A stretch of DNA of 52,903 nt, from assembly GCA_016235455.1 (NCBI GenBank), contig JACRKZ010000156.1:1-52903 (forward strand). The letters run 5' to 3'. The notes below the pieces were generated by a model. The model was not told the origin of the DNA. It made no database searches and saw only the letters and a list, made by a program, of their open reading frames with translations. Below, piece after piece: positions 40,518 to 49,233 of the stretch (positions are counted from its first letter, which is position 1; each line of letters starts with the position of its first letter). The stretch comes from Armatimonadota bacterium. GTDB lineage: Bacteria > Armatimonadota > UBA10988. The translations under genes were made by a program, and so were the position numbers.

Positions 40518-42491
40518 TCAAAACGGCGCGAGGGCCCCGATCTCGGCGAACGTCTGCTCGTCGCTGAAGCCCGCCAGATCGATACTGTGGCTGCGGCAGG
40601 TGACCACGCACAGCCCGCAGCCCGCGCACACGCCCTCATTGATATGCGAGACCACGCGCAGCAGGTCGCCGGCGCGGTTGCGCAATTCGCGATGCTCGGG
40701 CGCGTGGAACGGGCAGACGCGCTCACAGTCGAAGCAGGCCACGCAGGTCGCCTCGTTGACCCGCGACACCACGGGCTCGCGTTCGAGCTGGTCGGCGGAG
40801 AACAGCGCCAGCACCTTGGCCGCGCAGCCGCCGGCCTGGGCTACCGTGTCGGGAATGTCGCGCGGCGCCTGGCAGGTGCCGGCCAGGAAGACGCCCGCGG
40901 TGTTGGTTTCCACTGGCCGCAGCTTGGGGTGCGCCTCGCTGGCGAAGCCGAAGGCGTCGTACGGCACGCTGAGCTTCTGGGCCAAGGCATCGCTGCCGGG
41001 GCGCGGAGTGACCGCCGTGGCCAGCACCACCAGGTCCGCGCGGATGGTCAGCGCCGTGCCACTGAGCGTGTCGGCGCCGCGCACCACGAGCTGGTCGCCG
41101 TCGCGGTAGATGCGCGAGACCCGGCCGCGCAGATACTGGGCGCCCTCCTCGGCGATGACGCGGTGCACGAACGCGTCGTAGTTCTTGCCGGCGGCGCGGA
41201 TGTCCATGTAGAACACGTACGCCTGGCCGTCATGCACCTTGTGTTTGTACAGTAGCGCGTGCTTGGCCGTGTACATGCAGCAGATGCTCGAGCAGTAAGG
41301 CACACCGCGCGCCGGATCGCGCGAGCCGGCGCAGGCCACGAACACCACGCTCCGCGGCACCTCGCCGTTCGATGGCCGCCGCGGCTCACCGGCCGTGGGC
41401 CCCGAGGCACTCAGCAGTCGCTCGAACTGCAGCCCGTTGATGATGTCCGGGTCACTGCCATACTCCGGATAGAGCGTCGGCGGCTGCACATCGAAGCCGG
41501 TGGCCATGACGATGGCGCCGACCTCCTCGGTGACCAGCGTGTCCGTCTGCTCGTAGTCAATGCATCCCGCTGGGCAGGCCTTGGCGCACAGACCGCACTT
41601 GCCTTTGAGGAACATCGTGCAGCGCGTGCGGTCGATGACCGGCAGGTTGGGCACGGCCTGGGCAAACGGGATGAAGATGGCCGGCCGCTGGCCCATGCCC
41701 GCGTCGAACTCACTGGCGATCTTCTTCTGCGGGCAACGCTGGGTGCAGGCGCCGCAGCCGGTGCACTTGGACTCGTCCACCGAACGGGCCCGGCGGCGAA
41801 TGGTCACCGTGAAGTTGCCCACGTAGCCGTCGACGGCTTCCACTTCGGCGTAGGTGTAGAGCTGGATGCGCGGGTGGTTCTTCACCTCCACCATGCGCGG
41901 GGTCATGATGCACTGCGAGCAATCGAGCGTGGGGAAGGTCTCGGAGAGCTGCGCCATGTGGCCGCCGATGGACGGTTCGCGCTCCACGAGCACCACGTCG
42001 CGCCCGGCGTTGGCGATGTCCAGCGCGGCCTGAATGCCGGCGATGCCGCCGCCGATGACCAGCGCGCGCTTGGTCATCGGCACGCGAATCGGCGCGAGCG
42101 GCTGGTTGCGCTTCACCTTCTCTACCATGATCGCGATCAGCTCAAGCGCTTTAGACGTAGCTTCTTCGCGATCCGAGTGGACCCAGGAGCAGTGCTCGCG
42201 CAGGTTGGCCATCTCGCACAGGTAGCGGTTGAGCCCGGCGCCTTCCACGGCGTTCTGGAAGGTGTTTTCGTGCATGTGCGGGCTGCACGCGGCGACCACG
42301 ATGCCGGTCAAGCCCTGCGCGACGATGGCCTCGCGGATCTTGCGCTGGCCGGGGTCCGAGCACATGTAGCGATAGGATTCGGCGTGCGCCACGCCGGGGA
42401 TCTGCGCCGCGGCCTCGGCCACGCGGTCCACGTCCACGTTACGGGCGATGTTCTCGCCGCAATGACAGATGAAGACTCCGATGCGTGCCAT
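40518..42491 (-). CDS. hdrA: Heterodisulfide reductase-like subunit A, flavin-bifurcating
   Basis: 657 aa. The start at 42491 shares one base with the hdrB stop (TGATG). N-terminal domain with CHCGENIARNVD, then the FAD-binding Rossmann domain (RALVIGGGIAGIQAALD), DCSQCIMTP, and clusters CTGCGACTQRC and CGLCAKAC in the middle, then the second half of the flavin domain (GVFLAGTCQAPRDIPD), and two C-terminal [4Fe-4S] sites (CVACFDCERVC, CAGCGLCVVTC). Full length matches the bifurcating HdrA of methanogens, not the short HdrA of sulfur oxidisers. By family it splits electron pairs between ferredoxin and the HdrB disulfide site. Confidence 0.95.
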   Translation of the reverse strand: MARIGVFICHCGENIARNVDVDRVAEAAAQIPGVAHAESYRYMCSDPGQRKIREAIVAQGLTGIVVAACSPHMHENTFQNAVEGAGLNRYLCEMANLREHCSWVHSDREEATSKALELIAIMVEKVKRNQPLAPIRVPMTKRALVIGGGIAGIQAALDIANAGRDVVLVEREPSIGGHMAQLSETFPTLDCSQCIMTPRMVEVKNHPRIQLYTYAEVEAVDGYVGNFTVTIRRRARSVDESKCTGCGACTQRCPQKKIASEFDAGMGQRPAIFIPFAQAVPNLPVIDRTRCTMFLKGKCGLCAKACPAGCIDYEQTDTLVTEEVGAIVMATGFDVQPPTLYPEYGSDPDIINGLQFERLLSASGPTAGEPRRPSNGEVPRSVVFVACAGSRDPARGVPYCSSICCMYTAKHALLYKHKVHDGQAYVFYMDIRAAGKNYDAFVHRVIAEEGAQYLRGRVSRIYRDGDQLVVRGADTLSGTALTIRADLVVLATAVTPRPGSDALAQKLSVPYDAFGFASEAHPKLRPVETNTAGVFLAGTCQAPRDIPDTVAQAGGCAAKVLALFSADQLEREPVVSRVNEATCVACFDCERVCPFHAPEHRELRNRAGDLLRVVSHINEGVCAGCGLCVVTCRSHSIDLAGFSDEQTFAEIGALAPF

Positions 42492-43360
42492 CAGCTCAAC
42501 CACCCAGCCAGCGTGGGCCGGCTATCCACAAACGACTTGTCCAGACCCAGCTCGTCCGCGCCGGCGCCCAGCGCCAGGCCCACGAGTTGGGTGAAATAGA
42601 CCGCGGGCAGGTCGTAGCGGTGACCGGTCTGAGCGGTCACGTCGGTCTGCCGCACGTCCAGGTTGGCCTGGCACAGCGGGCAGGCCACGGCCACGACATC
42701 CGCGCCGGCGCGCTTGGCCTGGTCCAGCAGCCGATCGACCAGGCTGACCACGATGTCGCTGCGCGACAGGCTGAGGTTGGCCCCGCAGCACTCGGTCTTG
42801 CCCGGCCAGTCCACGGTCTCGGCGCCGCAGGCGGCCAGCACGCGATCCATGCTGGTCGGGTGTTCGGCGTCGTCGAAGGCCATGACCTCGGGTGGGCGCA
42901 CCAGCAGGCAGCCGTAGTAGCAGGCCACCTTGAGGCCGGTCAGCGGCCGGCGCACTCGGGCGGCCAACGCGTCGAGCCCGTAGGTGTCGAGCAGCAGTTC
43001 CAGCAGGTGGTCGACACGCACATCCAACGGCGCGGGTGCTTCCAGCACGTGCTCGACGCGGCCGCGCAGCACCTCGTCGTGGGCCATCTCGTGCCGCGCG
43101 CTGCGCAGGCGGTTGAAGCAGGCCGCGCAAGCCACCACCAGGCTGTCACGCTGCTGGTCGGAGGCAAGCCGCAGATTCTGGGCGCTCAGCGCCACGGAGA
43201 GCAGCGCGCTGGTGTTGTGGGCCGGGGTGGAGCCGCAGCAGGTCCAGCCCTCGAGCTCCGTCAGGTCCAGGCCCAGCCGTTGGCACACGGCGTGAGCCGA
43301 CTGGGCGTAGTCGTTGCCGGTCCCGTGCAACGAGCAGCCCGGATAGAAAGCGACGCTCAC
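42491..43360 (-). CDS. hdrB: Heterodisulfide reductase-like subunit B (CCG protein)
   Basis: 289 aa from a GTG at 43360 that overlaps the hdrC stop by 4 nt. Two complete CCG modules are present: YPGCSLHGT ... WTCCGSTPAHN ... CAACFNR and YYGCLLVRP ... ECCGANLS ... CPLCQANLD. These bind the two non-cubane [4Fe-4S] clusters that cleave the disulfide in HdrB. All ten cysteines are kept, so the catalytic site should be working. The disulfide in this bacterium is unknown, as CoM/CoB is not expected. Confidence 0.95.
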   Translation of the reverse strand: MSVAFYPGCSLHGTGNDYAQSAHAVCQRLGLDLTELEGWTCCGSTPAHNTSALLSVALSAQNLRLASDQQRDSLVVACAACFNRLRSARHEMAHDEVLRGRVEHVLEAPAPLDVRVDHLLELLLDTYGLDALAARVRRPLTGLKVACYYGCLLVRPPEVMAFDDAEHPTSMDRVLAACGAETVDWPGKTECCGANLSLSRSDIVVSLVDRLLDQAKRAGADVVAVACPLCQANLDVRQTDVTAQTGHRYDLPAVYFTQLVGLALGAGADELGLDKSFVDSRPTLAGWLS

Positions 43361-43929
43361 GTCTCCGATCCCTCCAGCTCCTGCACCCGCTCGAAGATAC
43401 GGCGCACGGCGGGAAGGTTGGCACTGCGTTGGGGCAGCAGGTGAAGCTTGCCCTTGCGCATCATTGACGGCCCCTTGGTCACGTCGCGCAGCGGCCGGCG
43501 GCTGGCCAGGTTGAAGCCGGCCACCAGGCTCATCTCATGCACACGGCCAAAGGCACGGATCTGGGCCAGGAACAGCCGGTTGAGCAAGGCCGCGCCGCGA
43601 TTGTCGCGGGCGTAGCCGTCCTGCTCGGCCACGGCCCGCAGCGCATCCATGACGCGCGGCAGACGACAGGCTTGCGGACATCGGCTGACACAGGTTTCGC
43701 ACGAGGCGCACAGCCAGATGGCCTCGTCGCGCAGCACGCGTTCCCGGGCGCCCAGTTGCACCAGGCGCATGACCCGCGCGGGATCGGTGTCCATCTCGCT
43801 GGCCACCGGGCAGCCGGCCGTGCACTTGCCGCATTGGTAGCAGCTCGACACAGTCTGGCCCGACAGGTGCTCTATCCGGGCGCGAAAGGCTAAGGCAGCC
43901 TCCGACGCAATATCACTCGCTGTTGGCAC
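43357..43929 (-). CDS. hdrC: Heterodisulfide reductase-like subunit C
   Basis: 190 aa. The GTG at 43929 has an ideal GGAGGAG site; the frame upstream of it is not used. Clusters are C30-C33-C36-C40 (CYQCGKCTAGC) and C74-C77-C80-C84 (CASCETCVSRC), both complete. It wires HdrA to HdrB. It is the first gene of the hdr-flx operon and follows a good promoter at 44052-44079. Confidence 0.93.
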   Translation of the reverse strand: MPTASDIASEAALAFRARIEHLSGQTVSSCYQCGKCTAGCPVASEMDTDPARVMRLVQLGARERVLRDEAIWLCASCETCVSRCPQACRLPRVMDALRAVAEQDGYARDNRGAALLNRLFLAQIRAFGRVHEMSLVAGFNLASRRPLRDVTKGPSMMRKGKLHLLPQRSANLPAVRRIFERVQELEGSET

Positions 43930-44051
43930 GGCACTCCTCCGTCCACGACACGGCAGAGCGGCCAGATGAACCGCCCACAGCACCCACGAGCGTGGGCCCT
44001 GCTTTGCTGGTGAGCGCCTCAGGCGAGTCGACGCCACCATCCCCCGGAGGC

Positions 44052-44079
44052 ATCATACACCTAGTCCCGTTTTCGGCAA
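44052..44079 (-). promoter_or_regulatory. Sigma-70-type promoter of the hdr-flx operon
   Basis: On the minus strand TTGCCG (44074-44079) and TATGAT (44052-44057) are separated by 16 nt, 122 nt before the hdrC start. The long 5' leader may hold further control, but I see no riboswitch. Confidence 0.6.
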
Positions 44080-44118
44080 CACCTGAGCCGGAGGTTTCGC
44101 TTCGCGGGGATCTAACGC

Positions 44119-44325
44119 TCAGGTTAGGCCGGATTCCTGTTGCGTCTCGGTTTCGTCGCCGGCCTGCTCGTAGCGCTCGGCTGTGGCTTCGCGGGCCGTC
44201 ACCTGGCCCAGGGCGCCCTCAATCGGCGCGGTGATCTGCTCACAGGCCTCGCCCTTGAGGCCGAGCGTGCGTTCCTCAATCGTGCCGTCGGGATGGATGA
44301 TGAACTCGATGGTTTCCTGGGGCAT
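44119..44325 (-). CDS. DUF2997 protein
   Basis: 68 aa. EFIIHPDGTIEERTLGLKGEACEQITAPIEGALG is, in pieces, the DUF2997 core: a short beta hairpin, the G-x-K/G-x-x-C turn and a helix. The rest is a charged tail. In cyanobacteria and other phyla this gene pairs with DUF1257, as here, 15 nt downstream of it. Function is unknown. Confidence 0.85.
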   Translation of the reverse strand: MPQETIEFIIHPDGTIEERTLGLKGEACEQITAPIEGALGQVTAREATAERYEQAGDETETQQESGLT

Positions 44326-44340
44326 GGCGGCACTCGACTC

Positions 44341-44718
44341 CTACGTGTAACGTTGCACGACGAGGCGGATGGAGCCGTCGGCCTGCGTCTCCTCGCCGAC
44401 CACCTGGAAGCCTTGGGCCTCGGCCTGCTCGCGGCAGACATGGTAGGCATAGCGCTGGGTGATTGTGCCGAGCAGCTCGGTCAGGTTGTCGCGGAAGCCC
44501 CACTCGTCGGCCAGCAGCACCAGCTCGTCGCCAACCACGCGGAAACCGAAGTCGTAATGATTGGCCATGGGCACCACGAGGTCGGCGCGGCGCGACTCGC
44601 CGTTCCAGCCGCGCACGCGCACGTTGCCCGCCGTCGGCTGGTAGCCCAGGTCGCGCAGCGCCTTCTCCAGCAGGGCCAGATTGCGCAGCTTGGTCTTGAT
44701 CCGCGTGAAATGCGACAC
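44341..44718 (-). CDS. DUF1257 protein (Ycf35-like)
   Basis: 125 aa from a GTG at 44718 with GGAGG 6 nt upstream. MSHFTRIKTKLRNLALLEKAL cut at usual points and DLGYQ at 24-28 are the Ycf35/DUF1257 beginning, and ITQRYAYH the typical end. The family is found in plastids, cyanobacteria and some other bacteria, with unknown function. It lies between mntP (12-nt gap) and DUF2997 (15-nt gap), so the three are probably one transcript. Confidence 0.88.
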   Translation of the reverse strand: MSHFTRIKTKLRNLALLEKALRDLGYQPTAGNVRVRGWNGESRRADLVVPMANHYDFGFRVVGDELVLLADEWGFRDNLTELLGTITQRYAYHVCREQAEAQGFQVVGEETQADGSIRLVVQRYT

Positions 44719-44730
44719 GTCGGCCTCCGC

Positions 44731-45294
44731 TCAGGCCAGGATGTGGTCGAGCACGATCTTGGCGCCGATACCGATCAGGACCAGCCCGCCGAGCAACTCC
44801 ATGCGGCGGCCGAACCGCTCGCCCAGCCGACTGCCCAGCCGCATGCCGAGCATGGTCAAGGTGGCCGTGGTGACGCCGATGATCGCGCTGGGGTACCAGA
44901 TGTCGACCTTCAGCATGGCGAACGTGAAGCCGATGGCCAGCGCGTCGATGCTGGTCGCCACGGACAGCATGACCATGCGCGCGCCCTTCGTCGGGTCATG
45001 GGCCAGCGGTTCGTCCTCATCGCGCTCCAGCGCCTCGCGGATGGCCTTGATGCCCAACAGCGTCAGCAGCGCGAAGGCGATCCAATGGTCCCAGCTGACC
45101 ACATAGTGGCCGACCCAGCGGCCCAGCGACCAGCCGATGACCGGCATCATGGCCTGGAACAGCCCGAAATGGAACGACAGCCGGAAGACCTGCCGCGGAT
45201 GCAGCTTGCCCAACGCCACACTGGCGCTCACCGCGACGGCGAAGGCGTCCATGGACAGGCCCACGGCGATAGCGAACAACTGCGCGAAGCTCAT
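44731..45294 (-). CDS. mntP: Manganese efflux pump MntP
   Basis: 187 aa, six predicted membrane helices, full family length. Two repeated halves carry the conserved acidic sites: LSMDAFAVAVSAS near residues 13-25 and TSIDALAIGFTFA near 113-125, whose Asp residues bind Mn. It exports Mn2+ across the inner membrane. The start overlaps the stop of the beta-lactamase-like gene by 4 nt (ATGA). No yybP-ykoY riboswitch is visible, as the gene is internal to an operon. Confidence 0.93.
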   Translation of the reverse strand: MSFAQLFAIAVGLSMDAFAVAVSASVALGKLHPRQVFRLSFHFGLFQAMMPVIGWSLGRWVGHYVVSWDHWIAFALLTLLGIKAIREALERDEDEPLAHDPTKGARMVMLSVATSIDALAIGFTFAMLKVDIWYPSAIIGVTTATLTMLGMRLGSRLGERFGRRMELLGGLVLIGIGAKIVLDHILA

Positions 45295-46343
45295 CCGGCG
45301 AACCCCTTGGCCAGCCTGGCCAGTGCGGCGATCCAGTCGGGCCGCAAGTCATACAGTCGGCGGTTCTCACGCGTGGGATGCACGCGATTGGTCAGTAGCG
45401 CCACCACCAGTTCACGCTCGGGGCTGGCCCAGGCCAGCGTGCCGGTGAACCCATCGTGGCCGAACGCGCGCGCATCGCCCGACTCATAGCCCAGCCGCTT
45501 GAGCCCCAGCCAGAAGGCGGCGCCGCTCACATCGGCGCGCGGCGTGAACACCTCGGCCCACAACGGCGCCGAGAGCAGCTTGCGCTGCATCATGGCCAGC
45601 AAGGCCTGGCCCGCGGCCGGCGCCGTGGCGAACAGCCCGGCATGGCCGGCCACGCCGCCACACGCCGCCGCGTTCTCGTCATGCACCTCGCCGCGCACCA
45701 GCGCGCCGCGCCAGGCGCAGACCTCGGTGGCTGCCGTGGTCTCGGGTGCCAGCGGCCCATAGACCAACTGGCCTGCCAGACCTAACGGCTTTAGAACACG
45801 CTCTTGAAGGAAGATGTCCTGGCGCTGCCCGCTTGCCGCCTCGACCGCGAAGCCGAGCAGCATGAAGCCCAGATCAGAGTACTCGCAGGCGGTGCCCGGC
45901 GGCCGGACGAGGTCGCTGGCCAGCAGCGCGGCCTTGATCGTCTCGCGGTCGCGGCCGAGCCGGTAGAACAGCCTGAACGGTGGCAGCCCGGCCTGATGGG
46001 TCAGCAGCCAGCGCGGCGTGAGGTGCGCCAGCCGCCGGTCATGCTCGAACAGCGCGGGCACGGCCTGGCCCAGCGGCTGGTCGAGACACAGCTTGCCGTC
46101 ATCGACCAGCGCCAGCACGCACCACGTGGTGGACAGCGCCTTGGTAAGCGAAGCCAAGTCGAAGACTTGGCTTCGCGACAGGGGCTCGGGCGCGGGCAGC
46201 GTGGTGGCCAGGCCCCATGTCTCGTCGAGCACCACCTGCCCGCGATGCCAGACCCAGCACTGGGCGCCGGGAGCTGCTCCCGTTGCCAAGCCGCTGGTGA
46301 CTGTGCGCCACCACTGGGAATAGGGTCCGTCGCCGTGTGCCAC
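45291..46343 (-). CDS. Serine beta-lactamase-like hydrolase/esterase (class C fold)
   Basis: 350 aa from a GTG at 46343. S65-L-T-K68 (SLTK) is the nucleophile motif and Y155-S-D157 (YSD) the second motif, with HDGFTGT near the end as the third. This is the beta-lactamase-family (AmpC/EstB-like) pattern. No signal peptide is visible, so a role in peptidoglycan or antibiotic turnover outside the cell is unlikely; a cytosolic esterase or D-aminopeptidase is possible. No ribosome site is visible. Confidence 0.85.
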   Translation of the reverse strand: MAHGDGPYSQWWRTVTSGLATGAAPGAQCWVWHRGQVVLDETWGLATTLPAPEPLSRSQVFDLASLTKALSTTWCVLALVDDGKLCLDQPLGQAVPALFEHDRRLAHLTPRWLLTHQAGLPPFRLFYRLGRDRETIKAALLASDLVRPPGTACEYSDLGFMLLGFAVEAASGQRQDIFLQERVLKPLGLAGQLVYGPLAPETTAATEVCAWRGALVRGEVHDENAAACGGVAGHAGLFATAPAAGQALLAMMQRKLLSAPLWAEVFTPRADVSGAAFWLGLKRLGYESGDARAFGHDGFTGTLAWASPERELVVALLTNRVHPTRENRRLYDLRPDWIAALARLAKGFAG

Positions 46344-46403
46344 GGGGTCAGGGTAGGCGGGGGTTGGGTGGTTGTCAATGCTGCCAAAGCAGCAACGACC
46401 CAG

Positions 46404-47717
46404 CTACCCCTGCTTCTGTCTGGCAGCCCAATCGATGTAGTACACAGACCGACGGCTCAGATAGGCGAACCACTGGCCGTTGCCGGACCACGTTACGCAC
46501 GGGCGTGCCACCACGTCGCGCATCTTGCGCCGGAACGTCACGTTGTTCAGTTCACAGTCAGCTCGGAGGAGCTGACCACTGTTGGGTTCTGTGCACCATG
46601 TGGCCCAGGTAGGTTTCCTTTCGATGCCGGCCGTGGGGTCTGGCGCGGGCGCCATCGGGTCGTGGCCAGTCTCGACCTTGGCCTCGATGAGCAGGTCCAG
46701 CGTCTCTGGTACCTGCTGGCCGGAGAACAGCAACAACTGCCATACGGTGGCCGCCGCGCCGCCGCTGGTCACACGCCGCTTGGTCCAGCAAGCTATGTTC
46801 CCGCCTGCGGGATGGGCAGCCGGCTGCGCGAAGGTGAGTGTCTCCTGAATGGGTCCTTCGTCCCCCGTGACTTTGCCGTCGAACCATGGCTCCACGATGA
46901 GTTGACGCCACGCCGACGCATCGGTGGCCGGTGCACCGCGACGCAGTTCGAGCCAGTAGATCCCCGTGTTCGGGCATGGATCGTCTTTGGAGAGATCGTC
47001 GAGCCGGCCCAGCCAAAGGCGCCAGCCGTCCGGCATCTTGTCGACACCCAAGTCGCGCCAGCGGCCGGGCGAGGTCACCTTTGGCGTCGGCACTGTGGCC
47101 AGGCGTGTGCTGTTGCCGTCCAGAAGCGCTACATTGTCATCTGCAACCTCGAGGAAGAGCACATCGCCGAGCAATCGATGGTTGGCATCACACATCGGCT
47201 CAATGCGATGGTCGTAGGAGGTGCCGCCGGTGCGACCGATACCGCGCTCCAAGCGGATCAGGGGCGCATCTGGTGCGAGTTGGCGCGGTGCCTCATAGGG
47301 GAAGATCAAGGCCTCCGTCCCGTTCAGGCGAACGCGGTGGGGCGGCATCGGTAGCGGAGCGTCAAAGTAGGCCGACCACAAGTGCTGGCCGACGAAGATG
47401 CCCTGCCGTTGGCCCCATGAACGGATCAGGTAGGTGAGCGGCTGCCCAGGCGGAGTGTAGGGCTTCACGCCAAGCTCGATGATCTGCCGCTCAACGCCAT
47501 CGCCAGGGCACAGGGCAACGATGGCCGGCTCGTTCGGCACCATGTCGCCCCCGAAGACGGGCTTCATCTTGCGTTTGGTGTAGCCCTCGGCGATCTCGCG
47601 GCCGGCGGCCTGCGCGCGAGTGGCCAGCTCGGCAACGAACTTGCAGTCCTTGGGCGGGGCAGCCCAGCCTGTGCTCACCGTCAGAGCCGCCGCCAACCAC
47701 CATCGTAGACGTTGCAT
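46404..47717 (-). CDS. Exported hypothetical protein
   Basis: 437 aa; the ATG at 47717 follows AAGGCAGG. Signal peptide MQRLRWWLAAALTVSTGWAAP. The mature part is rich in beta strands with WLELRRG, LWLGRLDD and VTWSGNGQWFAYLSRRSVYYID, reminiscent of WD/TolB-type propeller blades (the last block resembles SPDGKWIAFVS-type repeats). Several Cys residues are present. Family not recognised. It is the third gene of a run with the genes at 47733 and 49234, 15 nt behind the second. Confidence 0.65.
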   Translation of the reverse strand: MQRLRWWLAAALTVSTGWAAPPKDCKFVAELATRAQAAGREIAEGYTKRKMKPVFGGDMVPNEPAIVALCPGDGVERQIIELGVKPYTPPGQPLTYLIRSWGQRQGIFVGQHLWSAYFDAPLPMPPHRVRLNGTEALIFPYEAPRQLAPDAPLIRLERGIGRTGGTSYDHRIEPMCDANHRLLGDVLFLEVADDNVALLDGNSTRLATVPTPKVTSPGRWRDLGVDKMPDGWRLWLGRLDDLSKDDPCPNTGIYWLELRRGAPATDASAWRQLIVEPWFDGKVTGDEGPIQETLTFAQPAAHPAGGNIACWTKRRVTSGGAAATVWQLLLFSGQQVPETLDLLIEAKVETGHDPMAPAPDPTAGIERKPTWATWCTEPNSGQLLRADCELNNVTFRRKMRDVVARPCVTWSGNGQWFAYLSRRSVYYIDWAARQKQG

Positions 47718-47732
47718 AGCCTGCCTTCCCTT

Positions 47733-49151
47733 CTACTTGCCGTGCTCGGCCCACGCCGCAGACAGGTTGGCCAGTTGCAGCCTTCCGTCCACGAAGTAGA
47801 GCAACTCACGCTCGGCCGTGGCCGCCAGCGCTTTCAACTGCGCACTCTCCTCCGTTCCCGTGTCTTCCCGGTCGGTCGGCCACGCCGTCTCCAGCGCTCG
47901 ACCGTCGGCGTCGGGCGACCACAGGTAGTAGGTCGGGTACTCGGCCCACGGCTCCATCTCGCCACCCTCCATGTGCGTGCCCGTGATCTTGCCTTTGTAC
48001 GTGGCCCGCCAATCTACCAGTTGCCGAACGCCGTCGCGCCAGTCGACGACCAAGGCTTGCACCATGATCTCCTCGTCGAACGGCCCATCGTCACGCACAG
48101 ACGCTGCCGGCTTCTCGCCCACCATGGCTGCTCGGCCTCGCCAGGTGTAGGCCAGGCCGGCGCCATCGGCCAGAAGCACGCCGTGCCTGGTCTCGGCGCC
48201 GAGCACTGCGGGCGGGCCAACTTCGGCCACCGGCCGCGGCTCGGACGGGATGACCTTGACCGCCGCCGGTCGCACCGTGCCTGGCGCGGTCGGAGTCAGC
48301 GTGAACACCGTCACGTTGCCAAAACGGTCTGCTGGCGCATCGCCCCGGTCGGCGTCGACGGCTTCGTCGGTCAGGCCACCGGCAGCGGACACTGCCACCA
48401 CGAACTTCTCCCCCAGTCGCGTGACAGGTTCGAGGAAGCCACCACCAAACTGATCGCTGGGCTCAGCGCGCATGCCTTGCGGCAGGCGCGCCACGGCCAC
48501 CTCTCTGCCAACGCAATCATAGATGCGGACATGGCCCTTCAGGCGCACATCGGCCGTCGCGCCAGTTTCGTCGGCCGTGTAGTCGCGGAATCGTGCGGTA
48601 TAGACCTGACGCAGTGGTTCAGTCGCCGGCCCAGCGACACCCAGGGGCACGCACAGCCCGTCGCGCCACATGCAGCCGCGCAGGTCCTTGCGATCCCATC
48701 TGGCCTGAGCCATGAGCCAGCCGGAGGGCGTGGATCTCCAGACGAACGTACCCTCGTCATCGAACTGCTCGGGTGGCACGCGCAGTTTCTGCACCTTGAT
48801 CGACCCAGTGTCCCACCGCAACCAGTGGAACCACTCACTCTCTTCGGTGTAGAACAGCGCCTGCTTGGCACCGCCGACGGCGCCGGGTTGGCTGCATCGC
48901 CCAGGTCGGAAGAGAGTTGATCGCTGGCCGGTCAAAGGCAGGCGGCTGTCGATGCCGCGCAACCAGGCCTGCCAAGCGTGCAGCAAGGGCTTGGAGCTCG
49001 GTGCTTTGGCCAAGCCAGCCACGGGTGGAGGCGGCGGGCCAACGGGCTCGACATCACCCACCTTGCCCACCACGGGACCGACGGCCAAGCCGGCCAACAA
49101 GGCAAAGACCGTTTGCCTTAGCAGAGCAGAGACAGACTCATGGCGTGTCAT
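47733..49151 (-). CDS. Exported hypothetical protein, propeller-like
   Basis: 472 aa; the ATG at 49151 follows AGAGGGAA. Residues about 8-30 are a hydrophobic signal (LLRQTVFALLAGLAVGPVVG), followed by a proline-rich linker (VGPPPPPVAG). The rest alternates strands and turns (ALFYTEESEWFHWLRWD, LYFVDGRLQLANL), and may be a beta-propeller or similar sheet protein, like its neighbour at 46404. No family recognised. It begins 82 nt after the stop of the 932-aa gene. Confidence 0.65.
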   Translation of the reverse strand: MTRHESVSALLRQTVFALLAGLAVGPVVGKVGDVEPVGPPPPPVAGLAKAPSSKPLLHAWQAWLRGIDSRLPLTGQRSTLFRPGRCSQPGAVGGAKQALFYTEESEWFHWLRWDTGSIKVQKLRVPPEQFDDEGTFVWRSTPSGWLMAQARWDRKDLRGCMWRDGLCVPLGVAGPATEPLRQVYTARFRDYTADETGATADVRLKGHVRIYDCVGREVAVARLPQGMRAEPSDQFGGGFLEPVTRLGEKFVVAVSAAGGLTDEAVDADRGDAPADRFGNVTVFTLTPTAPGTVRPAAVKVIPSEPRPVAEVGPPAVLGAETRHGVLLADGAGLAYTWRGRAAMVGEKPAASVRDDGPFDEEIMVQALVVDWRDGVRQLVDWRATYKGKITGTHMEGGEMEPWAEYPTYYLWSPDADGRALETAWPTDREDTGTEESAQLKALAATAERELLYFVDGRLQLANLSAAWAEHGK

Positions 49152-49233
49152 TGGATTCCCTCTAGTCGACAGCCGGAGAGGACCTGCCGCCGGTGCGGCG
49201 ACGCCAGGCCCCCTCCCGTGCTGCTGCTCCCCG

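Noticed and set aside
37285..43929. Sulfur-oxidising sHdr or methanogen Hdr system
   Set aside because: HdrA is the long four-cluster type, there is one HdrB and one HdrC, and NAD(P)H-binding Flx subunits are present; no methanogen genes are nearby.
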